A stretch of 64,000 bases of DNA from G963675935 sp963719005 (lineage in GTDB: Bacteria > Planctomycetota > Planctomycetia > Pirellulales > Thermoguttaceae): NCBI GenBank assembly GCA_963719005.1, contig CAVRAR010000001.1:1-64000 (forward strand), written 5' to 3'. Below are positions 17,944 to 26,244 of the stretch, piece after piece (within the stretch, counting starts at the first letter, position 1; the number at the start of each line of letters is the position of its first letter). The translations under genes were made by a program, and so were the position numbers. The notes under the pieces are model-generated. The model worked only from the letters and a program-made list of their open reading frames with translations. It made no database searches and had not been told where the DNA came from.

Positions 17944-18086
17944 CGTGTGTCCTCCAACCAATTCAACATGGTCACGATCACCGCCGCCCAGGCAGGATCA
18001 ATTGTCCAAGCGAACACAGTTCCATCGAAATCCAAAATCTCCCAGCCAGCCGAACCGCATTGGCGGAACTCATATCTGTAATTCAT
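17940..18086 (-). CDS. VFAWT-family small protein (short form)
   Basis: 48 aa, read by hand: MNYRYEFRQCGSAGWEILDF, then DGTVFAWTIDPAWAAVIVTM, then LNWLEDTR and TGA. It is a clear paralogue of the first part of the gene at 16551-16781 (shared CG..G.EI.D..G.VFAWT.D.AWA..IV). A strong GGAGGTG lies 6 nt before the ATG. The stop overlaps the next start. Hairpin H4 lies 61 nt upstream. Confidence 0.75.
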   Translation of the reverse strand: MNYRYEFRQCGSAGWEILDFDGTVFAWTIDPAWAAVIVTMLNWLEDTR

Positions 18087-18146
18087 CAATCACACCTCCA
18101 AACAAATTCGGAAGACCATCTTGCGACGATTCCATCGCTACTGAGG

Positions 18147-18193
18147 CTCAATCGCCCCGGTACCACTCAGCAAATGAGGCCGGGGCGGCTGAG
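18147..18193 (-). promoter_or_regulatory. Intergenic hairpin H4 of a four-member family
   Basis: Outer arms CTCAATCGCCCCG and GGGGCGGCTGAG match H2. The inner part differs (CTCA with TGAG around GCAAA). It starts 21 nt after the stop at 18214 and ends 61 nt before the ATG at 18086. Confidence 0.7.
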
Positions 18194-18213
18194 CATCCAT
18201 GCCAGCCTGCCAA

Positions 18214-18495
18214 TCATGCCCTCATCAGTCGAGCGTAATCGCCCTCCGTCAGTTCATGCGTGTCGTGAGGTAGGTTTTCCAAGAACGTGGCATAAACAAC
18301 AATGCGGCAGTAGCTTCCGTTAGCCAGCCAAATAGAAAGACGTTCTGCGAATTCTTCTTCGGATTCGCCGCCGCACAAGAACTCATCTCCTGTTGCTTCC
18401 ATTTCACCATCCTCGATGACCCAATCTGCAAACGGCCATTCCCCTTCCGCAGCCGCTTCGATGTTGGCGATCTTGTCGGGGTTATATCCCGACAC
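18214..18495 (-). CDS. Small acidic hypothetical protein
   Basis: 93 aa from a GTG at 18495 (MSGYNPDKIANIEAAAEGEW). Codons upstream of the GTG (VWDATC) still read as protein back to a stop at about 18514, so the true start may be an unusual codon nearer the previous gene. The ATG at 18524 is in another frame. Rich in Glu, with EEEFAERLSIWLANGSYCRI. Not recognised. Confidence 0.55.
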   Translation of the reverse strand: MSGYNPDKIANIEAAAEGEWPFADWVIEDGEMEATGDEFLCGGESEEEFAERLSIWLANGSYCRIVVYATFLENLPHDTHELTEGDYARLMRA

Positions 18496-18516
18496 GCAAG
18501 TTGCATCCCATACAAT

Positions 18517-18786
18517 CTACTCATGGCTCACCTCTTCTTTCGGCAGAACCATACCGGCCAAAGTCGCTTGGCCGGGAACAACCTGGAAGATCAGTTCGGG
18601 CTTGGCTTCAGTCCAAAGAAGCCAAGCGGCATCATCGCCATGTTGCCCGCACTCGGGGCAATAGAGTGTCGTGCTCGAATGACGGTCGGGGTATTCGGTG
18701 CAAACGATAAAATGCAAGCTGCAATTCAGGCACTTGCATTTGATCTGGATGTGGCCGGTTTCAGATTTGTGGAACTTCTTTGGCAT
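18517..18786 (-). CDS. Zinc-ribbon protein, hypothetical
   Basis: 89 aa. KCKCLNCSLHF and YCPECGQHG give two CxxC knuckles about 26 residues apart, a rubredoxin-like or ribbon arrangement. GGAG lies 9 nt before the ATG. A short overlapping leader peptide frame starts at 18823. Function unknown. Confidence 0.65.
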   Translation of the reverse strand: MPKKFHKSETGHIQIKCKCLNCSLHFIVCTEYPDRHSSTTLYCPECGQHGDDAAWLLWTEAKPELIFQVVPGQATLAGMVLPKEEVSHE

Positions 18787-18985
18787 TGCAATCGCTCCTT
18801 GCTTGTTTTGATGTTTTGTTCATAACGCTTCCTTCAAATTACACGAGAGTCGGGATGGGCTGATATTGGGCACCAGAGCGTGCCCACCTACGAACGCAGA
18901 AGACGCTACGGATATGCCGAAGAATCAGCGATAGAATGCGTCGGGAGACGCTGCGGTTTTCTACGAAGAAATAGGCTCGTCGGAA

Positions 18986-19843
18986 TTATGCCCGGTGAGA
19001 GTTCTTGCGGCGTCTGAAATTTCTGACAGCACTTCGCACGGTGTCGATTGTCACAGGGTCATTTGGATGTGCCACTTGCCACTCGATGGCAATATCGTCC
19101 CACGTCATCTGCGGTTTGCCGTTTCGGCGGGCGATGGCGAACCGAGCCAGAGCATCTCGCTTTGATGGCCGACCGGGCTTCCCCTTTCGGGCTCGCCCAA
19201 CCTCGCCCTGGGTCACAACAACATCAGGGATTGTCCGCAACGCCTGCCGTAGTTCTGCTGTGGATTGCATGCAGTAATCGGCAGCCAACAATTTGTCGGC
19301 GTTCGTCAGGATCGGAAGCCGCTGTCGATGCTCGTCCCCAATTGAGTCAATGGCATACACGAGTGCCGCCAGATCATCCGGCTCGGAACAATGGCGAGAG
19401 ACGATATTTCCCCACGCTAGCCCAAGAAGATACCACTTGCGGTACGGGTGTGAGGCTGGAATGGCATGGTCCGAAACCTGTAGCCAGTTCCAGACAACAT
19501 ACTCCCAAGCCACGTCCAGATCGTTCGTATCCCCAAGATAGAAGGCGTGCTGAGCGTTCAGCGTGCTCAATTCCCGCTGCACGTCGGCATAGCGATTCGG
19601 GGAGATCGTGTCGGCCAGGATCGACAAGCTCTCTCGGACTGCTGGAACAAATAACGCTGAGGTAGCTTCCCCCAGGCCGCTACTGAAGAGTCCGAAATCG
19701 AAGGCGGCACACGCTTTCGACCTTGGACTATTGGCGACACTGCAATGGACCCTTGCGGCAACGGCGGCACGAATGGCAGTCAATGCTCTGTTGCCGCGAA
19801 GCGGCAACAGAGCATTGTTCACAACGCTTCCGCCTGTTTTCAT
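18986..19843 (-). CDS. Hypothetical protein of the integrated element, HTH-like C-terminus
   Basis: 285 aa. The last 80 residues are basic, with GKPGRPSKRDALARFAIARR then WDDIAIEWQVAHP, suggesting a DNA-binding end. The middle is helical. The ATG at 19843 overlaps the stop of the upstream ATPase gene (ATGA) and has AGGAGG 8 nt before it. Codons 9-21 are made of a perfect 37-bp hairpin. Not a named family. Confidence 0.65.
   Translation of the reverse strand: MKTGGSVVNNALLPLRGNRALTAIRAAVAARVHCSVANSPRSKACAAFDFGLFSSGLGEATSALFVPAVRESLSILADTISPNRYADVQRELSTLNAQHAFYLGDTNDLDVAWEYVVWNWLQVSDHAIPASHPYRKWYLLGLAWGNIVSRHCSEPDDLAALVYAIDSIGDEHRQRLPILTNADKLLAADYCMQSTAELRQALRTIPDVVVTQGEVGRARKGKPGRPSKRDALARFAIARRNGKPQMTWDDIAIEWQVAHPNDPVTIDTVRSAVRNFRRRKNSHRA
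19781..19817. repeat. Perfect 17-bp inverted repeat inside a gene start
   Basis: CAATGCTCTGTTGCCGC (19781-19797), a GAA loop, then GCGGCAACAGAGCATTG (19801-19817). It lies 26 nt into the coding region of the gene starting at 19843 and would make a very stable RNA stem just behind the initiation site. Confidence 0.85.
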
Positions 19844-21564
19844 CGTTGGGCCTCCTTGGCGGCAACAGGGCCATCTTTAATCTCGACGGCAACGCCACCG
19901 TCAACCTTGGCGGCGGGCACGCTGCCGTCGTCTGTCGGAATCGGCTCCTTCTTGATGACGGTGAACACATAGCGAACATGCGGGTTCTTGCCCTTGTTCC
20001 ATCGCTTGTATCCACCCTCCAGGCGAAAATGATAGAGCGTCGTCTCGTTGCGACCAAGGAACGCTACACCGATGTATTTGCTGAGGATCACGCCGGTAGC
20101 CCTAACCCGAGATTTTTCCGTATCCCGTTCATTCGGCGGAAGCAGCTTCTTGGCCAACCCCTCGTCCACAATGATCTTCGCCCATTCGCCGGGCCGCAAT
20201 TTCTTGTCGGGTTTTGCGACCCCCAGGATTGCCAACGCCTCTTGTGTCGGATCGTCTGCGGCTTTGCGGGCGTTGACGTTGCCCAGGAAATCCTTGAAGC
20301 CGTTGACCATTAGAATTCCGCCGATTGTGCGTGCCCAGGGCGTCATTGAATGCTTGGCATCTTCGTCCAAGGTCTGCCCCGCCACCTTCCATCGCTCGAT
20401 CATTCCATGCAACTCTGCTTCAATCTGATCCCGGTACTTCGGGAGAAATTCCAATTTGGGATTGCCGATGTTGGTCTTTTTGTCATGTACAGTCCCCTTT
20501 GGTGCCAAATGGATCGAGAGGGCTCGATTCATGAGGTCAAGGCTAAGTCGGCCATCGTTGGTGTTGATGGTCATGACATATCGGTTGTCGAGATGAATGG
20601 CCTCGCCTACACCGGGCGAGGCGAGGGTGATCTCAGCGTTGGTGATGAACGACTCGATGAAAGCTGAACGAATGAACTGGGCTCGCCCCCCCGCACTGTC
20701 GCAGCGAACATTGTCGAAAAGGACAACGCCAATCTCTGGGTCGCTTTTCACTTGTCGCTGGAATTGGGATTGCATCGGCCAGTCGTTAGCCTCGTACAGA
20801 ACGTCGGCTTTCGCCACGTTGCCACGAACGAAGTCGGTGATCGTCCCTTTGCCCGAGTGGGACATGGTGGCCGTCACGAGTATGACCGGCTTCTGGCCCG
20901 GCCACAGACGACGCAGCAGCACCGTCAATGCGGCCCCCACTGTATTTGTGCTGTCGGCGTTTGAGGCGAAGGCCATCACCTTCAAGAACCGTTCGATGGT
21001 CTCGGTCGTGCGAGCGATCTCGGGTTTGGGGCCAAGGTAAAGAATGTAGTTGCCCGGCCCGCCGTCGTTGTAGCCGGGCTGGGTCAGCGAAAAGTCATCA
21101 AGGTAGACGGGGTGGGTTGTAACGACATCGACGGGGATGAACTGCCCGAGAAACGCCTCCGACTTCAGCATGGCGTTGAGGTGGGCGGCAGTCGGCAACT
21201 CGCTGACGGTCTTGCCGTTCTTGGTGACTGTCATTCTGACCCGATCTACGATTACGGGGGCTAGCTGGTCGCCCTTGGCGATCAAACGGGTCTTGCCGCC
21301 AGCCAACACCTGGACAAGGGCGTGTCCATCGGCGTGGTGCCGGTACAGGTTGCCGGTCGCCGCCAGTAGTTCCCCGAGTCCCCTGTAATTAGGGGCTGCT
21401 CCACGCTCGACCTTCCAGGTGAATTTCGGTCGCTTGCCTTCTTGCTGTGACCCATTACGACCCCCCACGGTTGACGCCGCATCGTCCGTCTCTGCGATTC
21501 GCAAAGCTGGCTTGGCCCGGCCACCATTCTTGGCCGGGGCCACCTTTCTCACTGCCTCACGCAT
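19840..21564 (-). CDS. P-loop ATPase/helicase-like protein of a mobile element
   Basis: 574 aa. A Walker A-like TATMSHSGKGT (residue about 230) and a Walker B-like IGVVLFDNVRCD (about 275) are followed by LDNRYVMTINTNDGRLSLDL with an arginine-rich end, as in element-encoded helicase/ATPase proteins (DUF927-like or SF3-like). AGGAG lies 7 nt before the ATG. With the primase-like gene it probably makes a replication module. The assignment to a subfamily is uncertain. Confidence 0.65.
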   Translation of the reverse strand: MREAVRKVAPAKNGGRAKPALRIAETDDAASTVGGRNGSQQEGKRPKFTWKVERGAAPNYRGLGELLAATGNLYRHHADGHALVQVLAGGKTRLIAKGDQLAPVIVDRVRMTVTKNGKTVSELPTAAHLNAMLKSEAFLGQFIPVDVVTTHPVYLDDFSLTQPGYNDGGPGNYILYLGPKPEIARTTETIERFLKVMAFASNADSTNTVGAALTVLLRRLWPGQKPVILVTATMSHSGKGTITDFVRGNVAKADVLYEANDWPMQSQFQRQVKSDPEIGVVLFDNVRCDSAGGRAQFIRSAFIESFITNAEITLASPGVGEAIHLDNRYVMTINTNDGRLSLDLMNRALSIHLAPKGTVHDKKTNIGNPKLEFLPKYRDQIEAELHGMIERWKVAGQTLDEDAKHSMTPWARTIGGILMVNGFKDFLGNVNARKAADDPTQEALAILGVAKPDKKLRPGEWAKIIVDEGLAKKLLPPNERDTEKSRVRATGVILSKYIGVAFLGRNETTLYHFRLEGGYKRWNKGKNPHVRYVFTVIKKEPIPTDDGSVPAAKVDGGVAVEIKDGPVAAKEAQR

Positions 21565-22548
21565 GGTCTTTTCTCCTATTAGTTACCGGATCAGAGTTGA
21601 CGACCGCATCAAATGGCAAATCATCACCACCCCTCCTTCGCAATTGTCGGCCTCAACCGAAAAATCACGATGACCGCCGCAAAGTGCTTCCGCATCTGCC
21701 CGGATCGCTATGAACGGTCGCCCTTCTACGTAGTAGAAGGGCGACCGTTCAAACGCTGCGTAAGGACTTGCGGCAACCAAGCGTCCGAGGTGGACATTTG
21801 GTGAATGGGACAACCCCATCCCCGACGAGAAAAGCCGCCCAGAAGGCGAAGAAATGGCGGCACGTCCAGGCGTCAAAAATTTATTTGCGGCCCAAGGGAT
21901 GACCTTCGGAGCCGTCCCAGCCCCTCGGAACGCTGCACAATTAAAATCTCAGCGTCCACAGCGGTGTTATGGATGGGAGGAGCGGTGGCAACCTGCGTCT
22001 CCCAATTCCCGGCTGACGAGGGCGACCGGGGGACAGTAGGAATCAGGGGCGGCAACGAACTGGCCCACCTCGGCGGTGGCACCACGGCACCGGCCACGAC
22101 TTGGAAGCCGGGGGAGCGGATCGGGAGTATCGGCGGCGGGAGCCACCCAACCGCCACACAGCCCGCCCCCGGCCATTTCTGTCCGCTGGTGCCGTCGTGG
22201 CGGCGGTCATCCCGTCAGACCCGTAATCCGCCGACGGTCAACTCGCCAAAGAGCCCGTCTGCAACCAGTGGGCGGGGGCGTTGTCGGCGGAAAGTCGGAA
22301 CGGCAGACGGTAAATCGGAGACCATTGCCCCCTATTTCACTCGGATCACAACCGTGATAGGATAAGTCCGATAGAGGAGCGATCAAAAGTCCGATTAGCA
22401 TGGCGTTGTGTGGCGGAGTTGGGACGGGCCAAATTGACGAAGTGTCCAGTTTTCGTGGGTAAGAATGTGGTTCTGGTTTGTTGGTTTTTTGCGGGATTTC
22501 GCACTCCTGTCCTCTCCGCTGAAATACAAACTCTCTTGCGGCAACGGC
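21565..22548. other. Right flank of the integrated element, no convincing gene
   Basis: Contains the hairpin at 21712-21750 and two very short minus-strand frames just before the ATPase gene: a 23-codon one starting MRKHFAAVIVIF and a 13-codon one starting MICHLM that overlaps its stop, possibly leader peptides. Longer frames (for example plus strand 21805-22365) are proline/arginine-rich and look non-coding. No integrase or obvious attachment site was found. Confidence 0.5.
21712..21750. repeat. Perfect 17-bp inverted repeat upstream of the ATPase gene
   Basis: GAACGGTCGCCCTTCTA (21712-21728), loop CGTAG, then TAGAAGGGCGACCGTTC (21734-21750). It lies about 150 bp ahead of the ATG at 21564 and has the same arm length as the hairpin at 19781. 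Confidence 0.85.
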
Positions 22549-23046
22549 TTATACGCCGTCAGGGCTGGTTGCCCCGTCTTCCATTGACCGTTTTGTCTGG
22601 ATGCCGCATTGCCGCGCGGCCTCGTAAGCTGCTATGGCTACGCTGACGGCTAGATTCAAGCTGCGGGCTTCAGGCGCCATCGGAATGCGAAGGCAACGGT
22701 TCGGACTGCTGGCAAGCAGCGATGGGGGCAAGCCCTGCGATTCGCTGCCGAAGACCAGCACGTCGTCGGGGGCGAACGCCGCTTCCGTGTAGACTCGCGT
22801 CGCCCGTTTCGTGAAGAACCACGGCCGCCGGCCAGGCATCCGCCGCTGGAACGCCGGCCAATTGTCGACCGCCTCCCAATCGAGGTGCTGCCAGTAGTCG
22901 AGCCCAGCACGGCGGAGGTGGCGATCGTCGAGGCGGAAGCCCAGCGGACGGACCAGCCAGAGTTTCGCGCCCAACGCCACGCAGGTTCGGCCCACGTTGC
23001 CGGCGTTGTCGGGGATTTCGGGCTGGTGAAGGACGATGTGAAGCAT
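22549..23046 (-). CDS. trmL: tRNA (cytidine/uridine-2'-O-)-methyltransferase TrmL, SPOUT family
   Basis: 165 aa, the usual length for TrmL. Methylates the ribose at the wobble position of certain tRNAs. SPOUT features: HQPEIPDNAGNVGRTCVALG at the N-terminus, VLVFGSESQGLP for the knot, and RIPMAPEARSLNLAVSVAIA in the C-terminal trefoil. The frame is open upstream, but MLHIVLHQPEIP is the standard start. Confidence 0.92.
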   Translation of the reverse strand: MLHIVLHQPEIPDNAGNVGRTCVALGAKLWLVRPLGFRLDDRHLRRAGLDYWQHLDWEAVDNWPAFQRRMPGRRPWFFTKRATRVYTEAAFAPDDVLVFGSESQGLPPSLLASSPNRCLRIPMAPEARSLNLAVSVAIAAYEAARQCGIQTKRSMEDGATSPDGV

Positions 23047-23273
23047 GAGTCGGCCAGCCAGATTTTCCGCTGCGCTCGGAATGGGCGCTCCTGCGACGTC
23101 GTGCGAGAATGCTTCCACGCGGAGTTCTCCTGAAGAGGCACCATCAATCATACAGTTTCCCCGGTTGCCCACCAGACACACAACCACTACCACGAAGGGT
23201 AACTGTATAGCTCGTATTGGTCCCATTGCTGCAATTCCGAAAAGAAATACAATCATGGTGGTGCAGCCGAACC

Positions 23274-23440
23274 CACGCCGTTTGGCGATGGGGCGGGGAA
23301 ACCAACGAGCCGGTGTTGGCCGGCTCCGGGCGCAGGCCGAGAATCCTCGGCCGGGGCACTTTCAAGCCCTAGCCCGACAGCTAACCCCGTAGGCCAGTCG
23401 AGGCACTCCGCCTCGATAGCGTTGAAAGGGCATCCACGTC
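23274..23440 (+). ncRNA. c-di-AMP riboswitch (ydaO/yuaA type)
   Basis: The 5' part has GGGCGGGGAAACCAAC. The 3' part has AGCCCGACAGCTAACCCCG followed by GTAGGC and, after a variable stem (CGAGGC...GCCTCG), GTTGAAAGGG. The run CCCGACAGCTAAC...GGC is the hallmark of the ydaO/yuaA class. It lies about 60 nt ahead of an APC transporter, the classic target of this riboswitch, which normally shuts expression when c-di-AMP is high. Boundaries are approximate. Confidence 0.85.
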
Positions 23441-23499
23441 TGTTGCACTGACGTCGCCTAGATTTCCTTGGGCACGCCCTCCCCGGCGTGTTTGTTCTG

Positions 23500-26244
23500 A
23501 TGTCGGACCCTTCTCTCCCGCCAACTCTGGGCAATCTCGCTCACCGTCTGCGCCGTCCGATCGAGGTGATCATCGTCAGCAGCGTGATGTTTACGTTCAT
23601 TTCGTACTGGCGCACCGCGGCGGTGGTGCTATGCGACCTGGCCAGCACGGCCTACTACATCGGCGGCATCGCCGAGAACGCCATCGGGCCCGCCGCCCCT
23701 TGGTTCATCCTCGCGGTGATGCTATTCAGCTACGCCGTCCGCTCGATCTACATCGAAAGCTGTTCGCTGTTCGTTCGCGGCGGCGTCTATCGCGTGGTGA
23801 AGGAGGCCCTGGGCGGATTTCTCGCCAAACTCTCGGTCTCGGCCTTGATGTTCGACTACGTCTTGACCGGTCCGATCAGCGGCATGTCGGCGGGCCAATA
23901 CATCATGGGTCTTGCCCTCGATTCGCTGGCCATCCTCAGCCCCCGTCTCGCCCTCGCGCCCGACGTCGTCGTAACCGTTCGATCGACGGGCGCCGTGGTG
24001 ATTGCCTGCCTCATCACGCTTTATTTCTTTCGCCAAAACATCTTGGGCATTCACGAATCGAGCGGAAAGGCGCTGAAGATCATGATTGCCACGACCGTCA
24101 TGGCGGTCGTGATGCTCGCATGGTGCGGCGCCACGCTGATCGTGCAAGGGCCGGTCAACTCGGTTCCGCTGGCGCCCGATCTGCGTTCCAAGGTCGAATA
24201 CGCCGTGGCGCCGGGGGTCGATAGCGTCACCGGCGAGAAGAAAGACATGTGGCGGCGGGATGCGGCGACCGGCCAGCTCGTTAAACGGACCGAGCCCGAC
24301 GGCCGCGGCATTACACACGTCGTGCCGAAAATCAACGAAGCCACCGGAAAGCAGGAAGACCCCTTGGGCGCCATCTCCTGGATCTCGCCGAGCTTCGCCA
24401 AAAAACTCCACGAACCGGGCAACTGGTGGAGCATCATTGGAGTGATCGGCGTGCTGATCGCCTTCGGCCACTCGATCCTGGCCATGAGCGGCGAGGAGAC
24501 GCTGGCCCAGGTCTATCGCGAAGTCGAGTCGCCCAAGCTGCGCAATTTCAAGAAGGCGGCGTTCGTCGTCTTCCTCTATAGCCTGGTGTTGACGGCGGGC
24601 ATCTCGTTTCTTGCCGTGCTGCTGATTCCCGACGAAGTCCGCATGAAAGACTACGCCGACAACCTCATCGGCGGATTGGCGATGCACGTCATCGGCCCGC
24701 CCTTGGTCCGGCTGCTGCTGAACGCGTTTGTCGTGGTGGTCGGCTTCCTGATCTTGGCCGGCGCGGTCAACACGGCGATCATCGGCTCGAACGGCGTGCT
24801 GAATCGGGTGGCCGAAGACGGCGTGCTGCCGAATTGGTTCTTGAAGCCGCATCCGCGCTACGGCACCACGCATCGGCTGCTTTGGCTGATCGTCATCCTG
24901 CAATTGATTACCATCGTGGCGAGTCGCGGCGACATGTACGTCCTCGGCGAGGCTTACGCCTTCGGCGTGGTGTGGAGTTTCGTATTCAAGGCGTTGGCGA
25001 TGGTGGTGCTGCGATTCAAGGACCGCAATCCGCGCGAGTTCAAAGTGCCCTTGAACGTTCGCGTCCGCGGCGTCGAAGTGCCGATCGGTCTGATTCTCGT
25101 GTTTCTCATCCTGCTCGCCACGGCCGTGCTGAATTTTCTCACGAAGGAGGTGGCCAGCGTCGCCGGCACGGCATTTACGGCCGTTTTCCTCACCACCTTC
25201 ATGCTATCGGAGCGCTACCACGAGAAGAAGCGCGGGAGCGAGGCCCATCGGCATCTCGAACAGTTCAACCGCCGAACGGCCGACGAATTCGACCCGAACT
25301 TGCTGGGGTTGAACAAGCCCTATCGAAAACTGGTGGCCATTCGGTCGTCGCAAAACCTCTACATGCTCGAGAAGACGATCCTCGAAACCGATCCCGAGAC
25401 GACCGACGTCGTGGTAATGACGGCGAAGATCATGCTGCCCGGCAACATGGCGATCAATCAGGGTGACTTCGACCATTACGATCGCGAGTTGATGACCGCC
25501 GTCGTCACTCGCGCCGAAACGATCGGCAAGGAGGTCAAGGCGCTGATCATGCCGACGAACAACCCGCTGTTTGCGATCATCAACACCGCCAAGATCCTGG
25601 GCGCCCAGGAATTGATCATGGGCGCGTCGAACAAGTTCACCGCCGACGAGCAATTGGAGCAGTTGGCCTTCTACTGGATGAACGTCGACGAAGGGAAGAT
25701 GACGCCACTGACGATTCGCATTCTCAGCCGGCAGCGCGACGTCTATCTCGATCTTGCCGGCGGCAATCGAATCCCGAAGATCAGCGAGCGCAAGGCCCGC
25801 TCGGTCGAAGAGCTGCGTTCGGCCGGCATCGGCGTCAGCCGTGCAATGCTGGTCCATTTCGGCACGGCCGACAGCAGCGACCTGTTCAAGGCCGTGTTGA
25901 CGATGCTCGATCCGCACGTCGCCATGACCCTGGTTCCGCTTGCGGCAAAGCCGGAAGTTGGTGAAGGCAACGGCTCTTGGATTCAGCAAGACGTGGATCG
26001 TTCGCAGCAACTCCGGCGGGAAGTCGACGTTTGCCCGCTGCCGCAGGGAGAGCCTGCGCAAGAAATCGTGCGGCTGGCGGCGGAGCAGAAGTTCGACGTC
26101 ATCCTCATCGGAAAGCCGTCCGAGTCGTCGATCGAGGCGGGCACGCCGCTGGACGTCGATTACGTCATGGAACACGCTCCGTGCTGGGTATGCGTGGTGA
26201 GCCCGAAACCCATTCCGGACGTGGCGGACACGGCGGGCTCGTAG
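23500..26244 (+). CDS. APC-superfamily transporter with C-terminal universal-stress-like domains (KimA/YdaO-like context)
   Basis: 914 aa. Twelve or so membrane helices lie in residues 30-560 (start PIEVIIVSSVMFTFISYWRT; SALMFDYVLTGPISGMSAGQ; GHSILAMSGEETLAQVYRE, the APC core signature). Residues about 600-910 are soluble and resemble tandem USP domains (for example VILIGKPSESSIEAGTPLDV). The c-di-AMP riboswitch upstream points to potassium or amino-acid uptake in osmotic control; the substrate is inferred, not seen. The C-terminus ends ADTAGS, a tail shared with the gene ending at 31276. The MSDPSLPP start was chosen over MFVL four codons earlier. Confidence 0.85.
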   Translation: MSDPSLPPTLGNLAHRLRRPIEVIIVSSVMFTFISYWRTAAVVLCDLASTAYYIGGIAENAIGPAAPWFILAVMLFSYAVRSIYIESCSLFVRGGVYRVVKEALGGFLAKLSVSALMFDYVLTGPISGMSAGQYIMGLALDSLAILSPRLALAPDVVVTVRSTGAVVIACLITLYFFRQNILGIHESSGKALKIMIATTVMAVVMLAWCGATLIVQGPVNSVPLAPDLRSKVEYAVAPGVDSVTGEKKDMWRRDAATGQLVKRTEPDGRGITHVVPKINEATGKQEDPLGAISWISPSFAKKLHEPGNWWSIIGVIGVLIAFGHSILAMSGEETLAQVYREVESPKLRNFKKAAFVVFLYSLVLTAGISFLAVLLIPDEVRMKDYADNLIGGLAMHVIGPPLVRLLLNAFVVVVGFLILAGAVNTAIIGSNGVLNRVAEDGVLPNWFLKPHPRYGTTHRLLWLIVILQLITIVASRGDMYVLGEAYAFGVVWSFVFKALAMVVLRFKDRNPREFKVPLNVRVRGVEVPIGLILVFLILLATAVLNFLTKEVASVAGTAFTAVFLTTFMLSERYHEKKRGSEAHRHLEQFNRRTADEFDPNLLGLNKPYRKLVAIRSSQNLYMLEKTILETDPETTDVVVMTAKIMLPGNMAINQGDFDHYDRELMTAVVTRAETIGKEVKALIMPTNNPLFAIINTAKILGAQELIMGASNKFTADEQLEQLAFYWMNVDEGKMTPLTIRILSRQRDVYLDLAGGNRIPKISERKARSVEELRSAGIGVSRAMLVHFGTADSSDLFKAVLTMLDPHVAMTLVPLAAKPEVGEGNGSWIQQDVDRSQQLRREVDVCPLPQGEPAQEIVRLAAEQKFDVILIGKPSESSIEAGTPLDVDYVMEHAPCWVCVVSPKPIPDVADTAGS

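Noticed and set aside
15212..18193. Hairpins between same-strand small genes as integron attC sites
   Set aside because: No GTTRRRY/RYYYAAC core sites in the expected positions, no integron integrase, and several genes overlap by ATGA, which cassette arrays do not do.
21805..22365. 186-codon plus-strand frame
   Set aside because: Extreme proline/arginine/glycine content, opposite to neighbouring genes, no Shine-Dalgarno and no motif.
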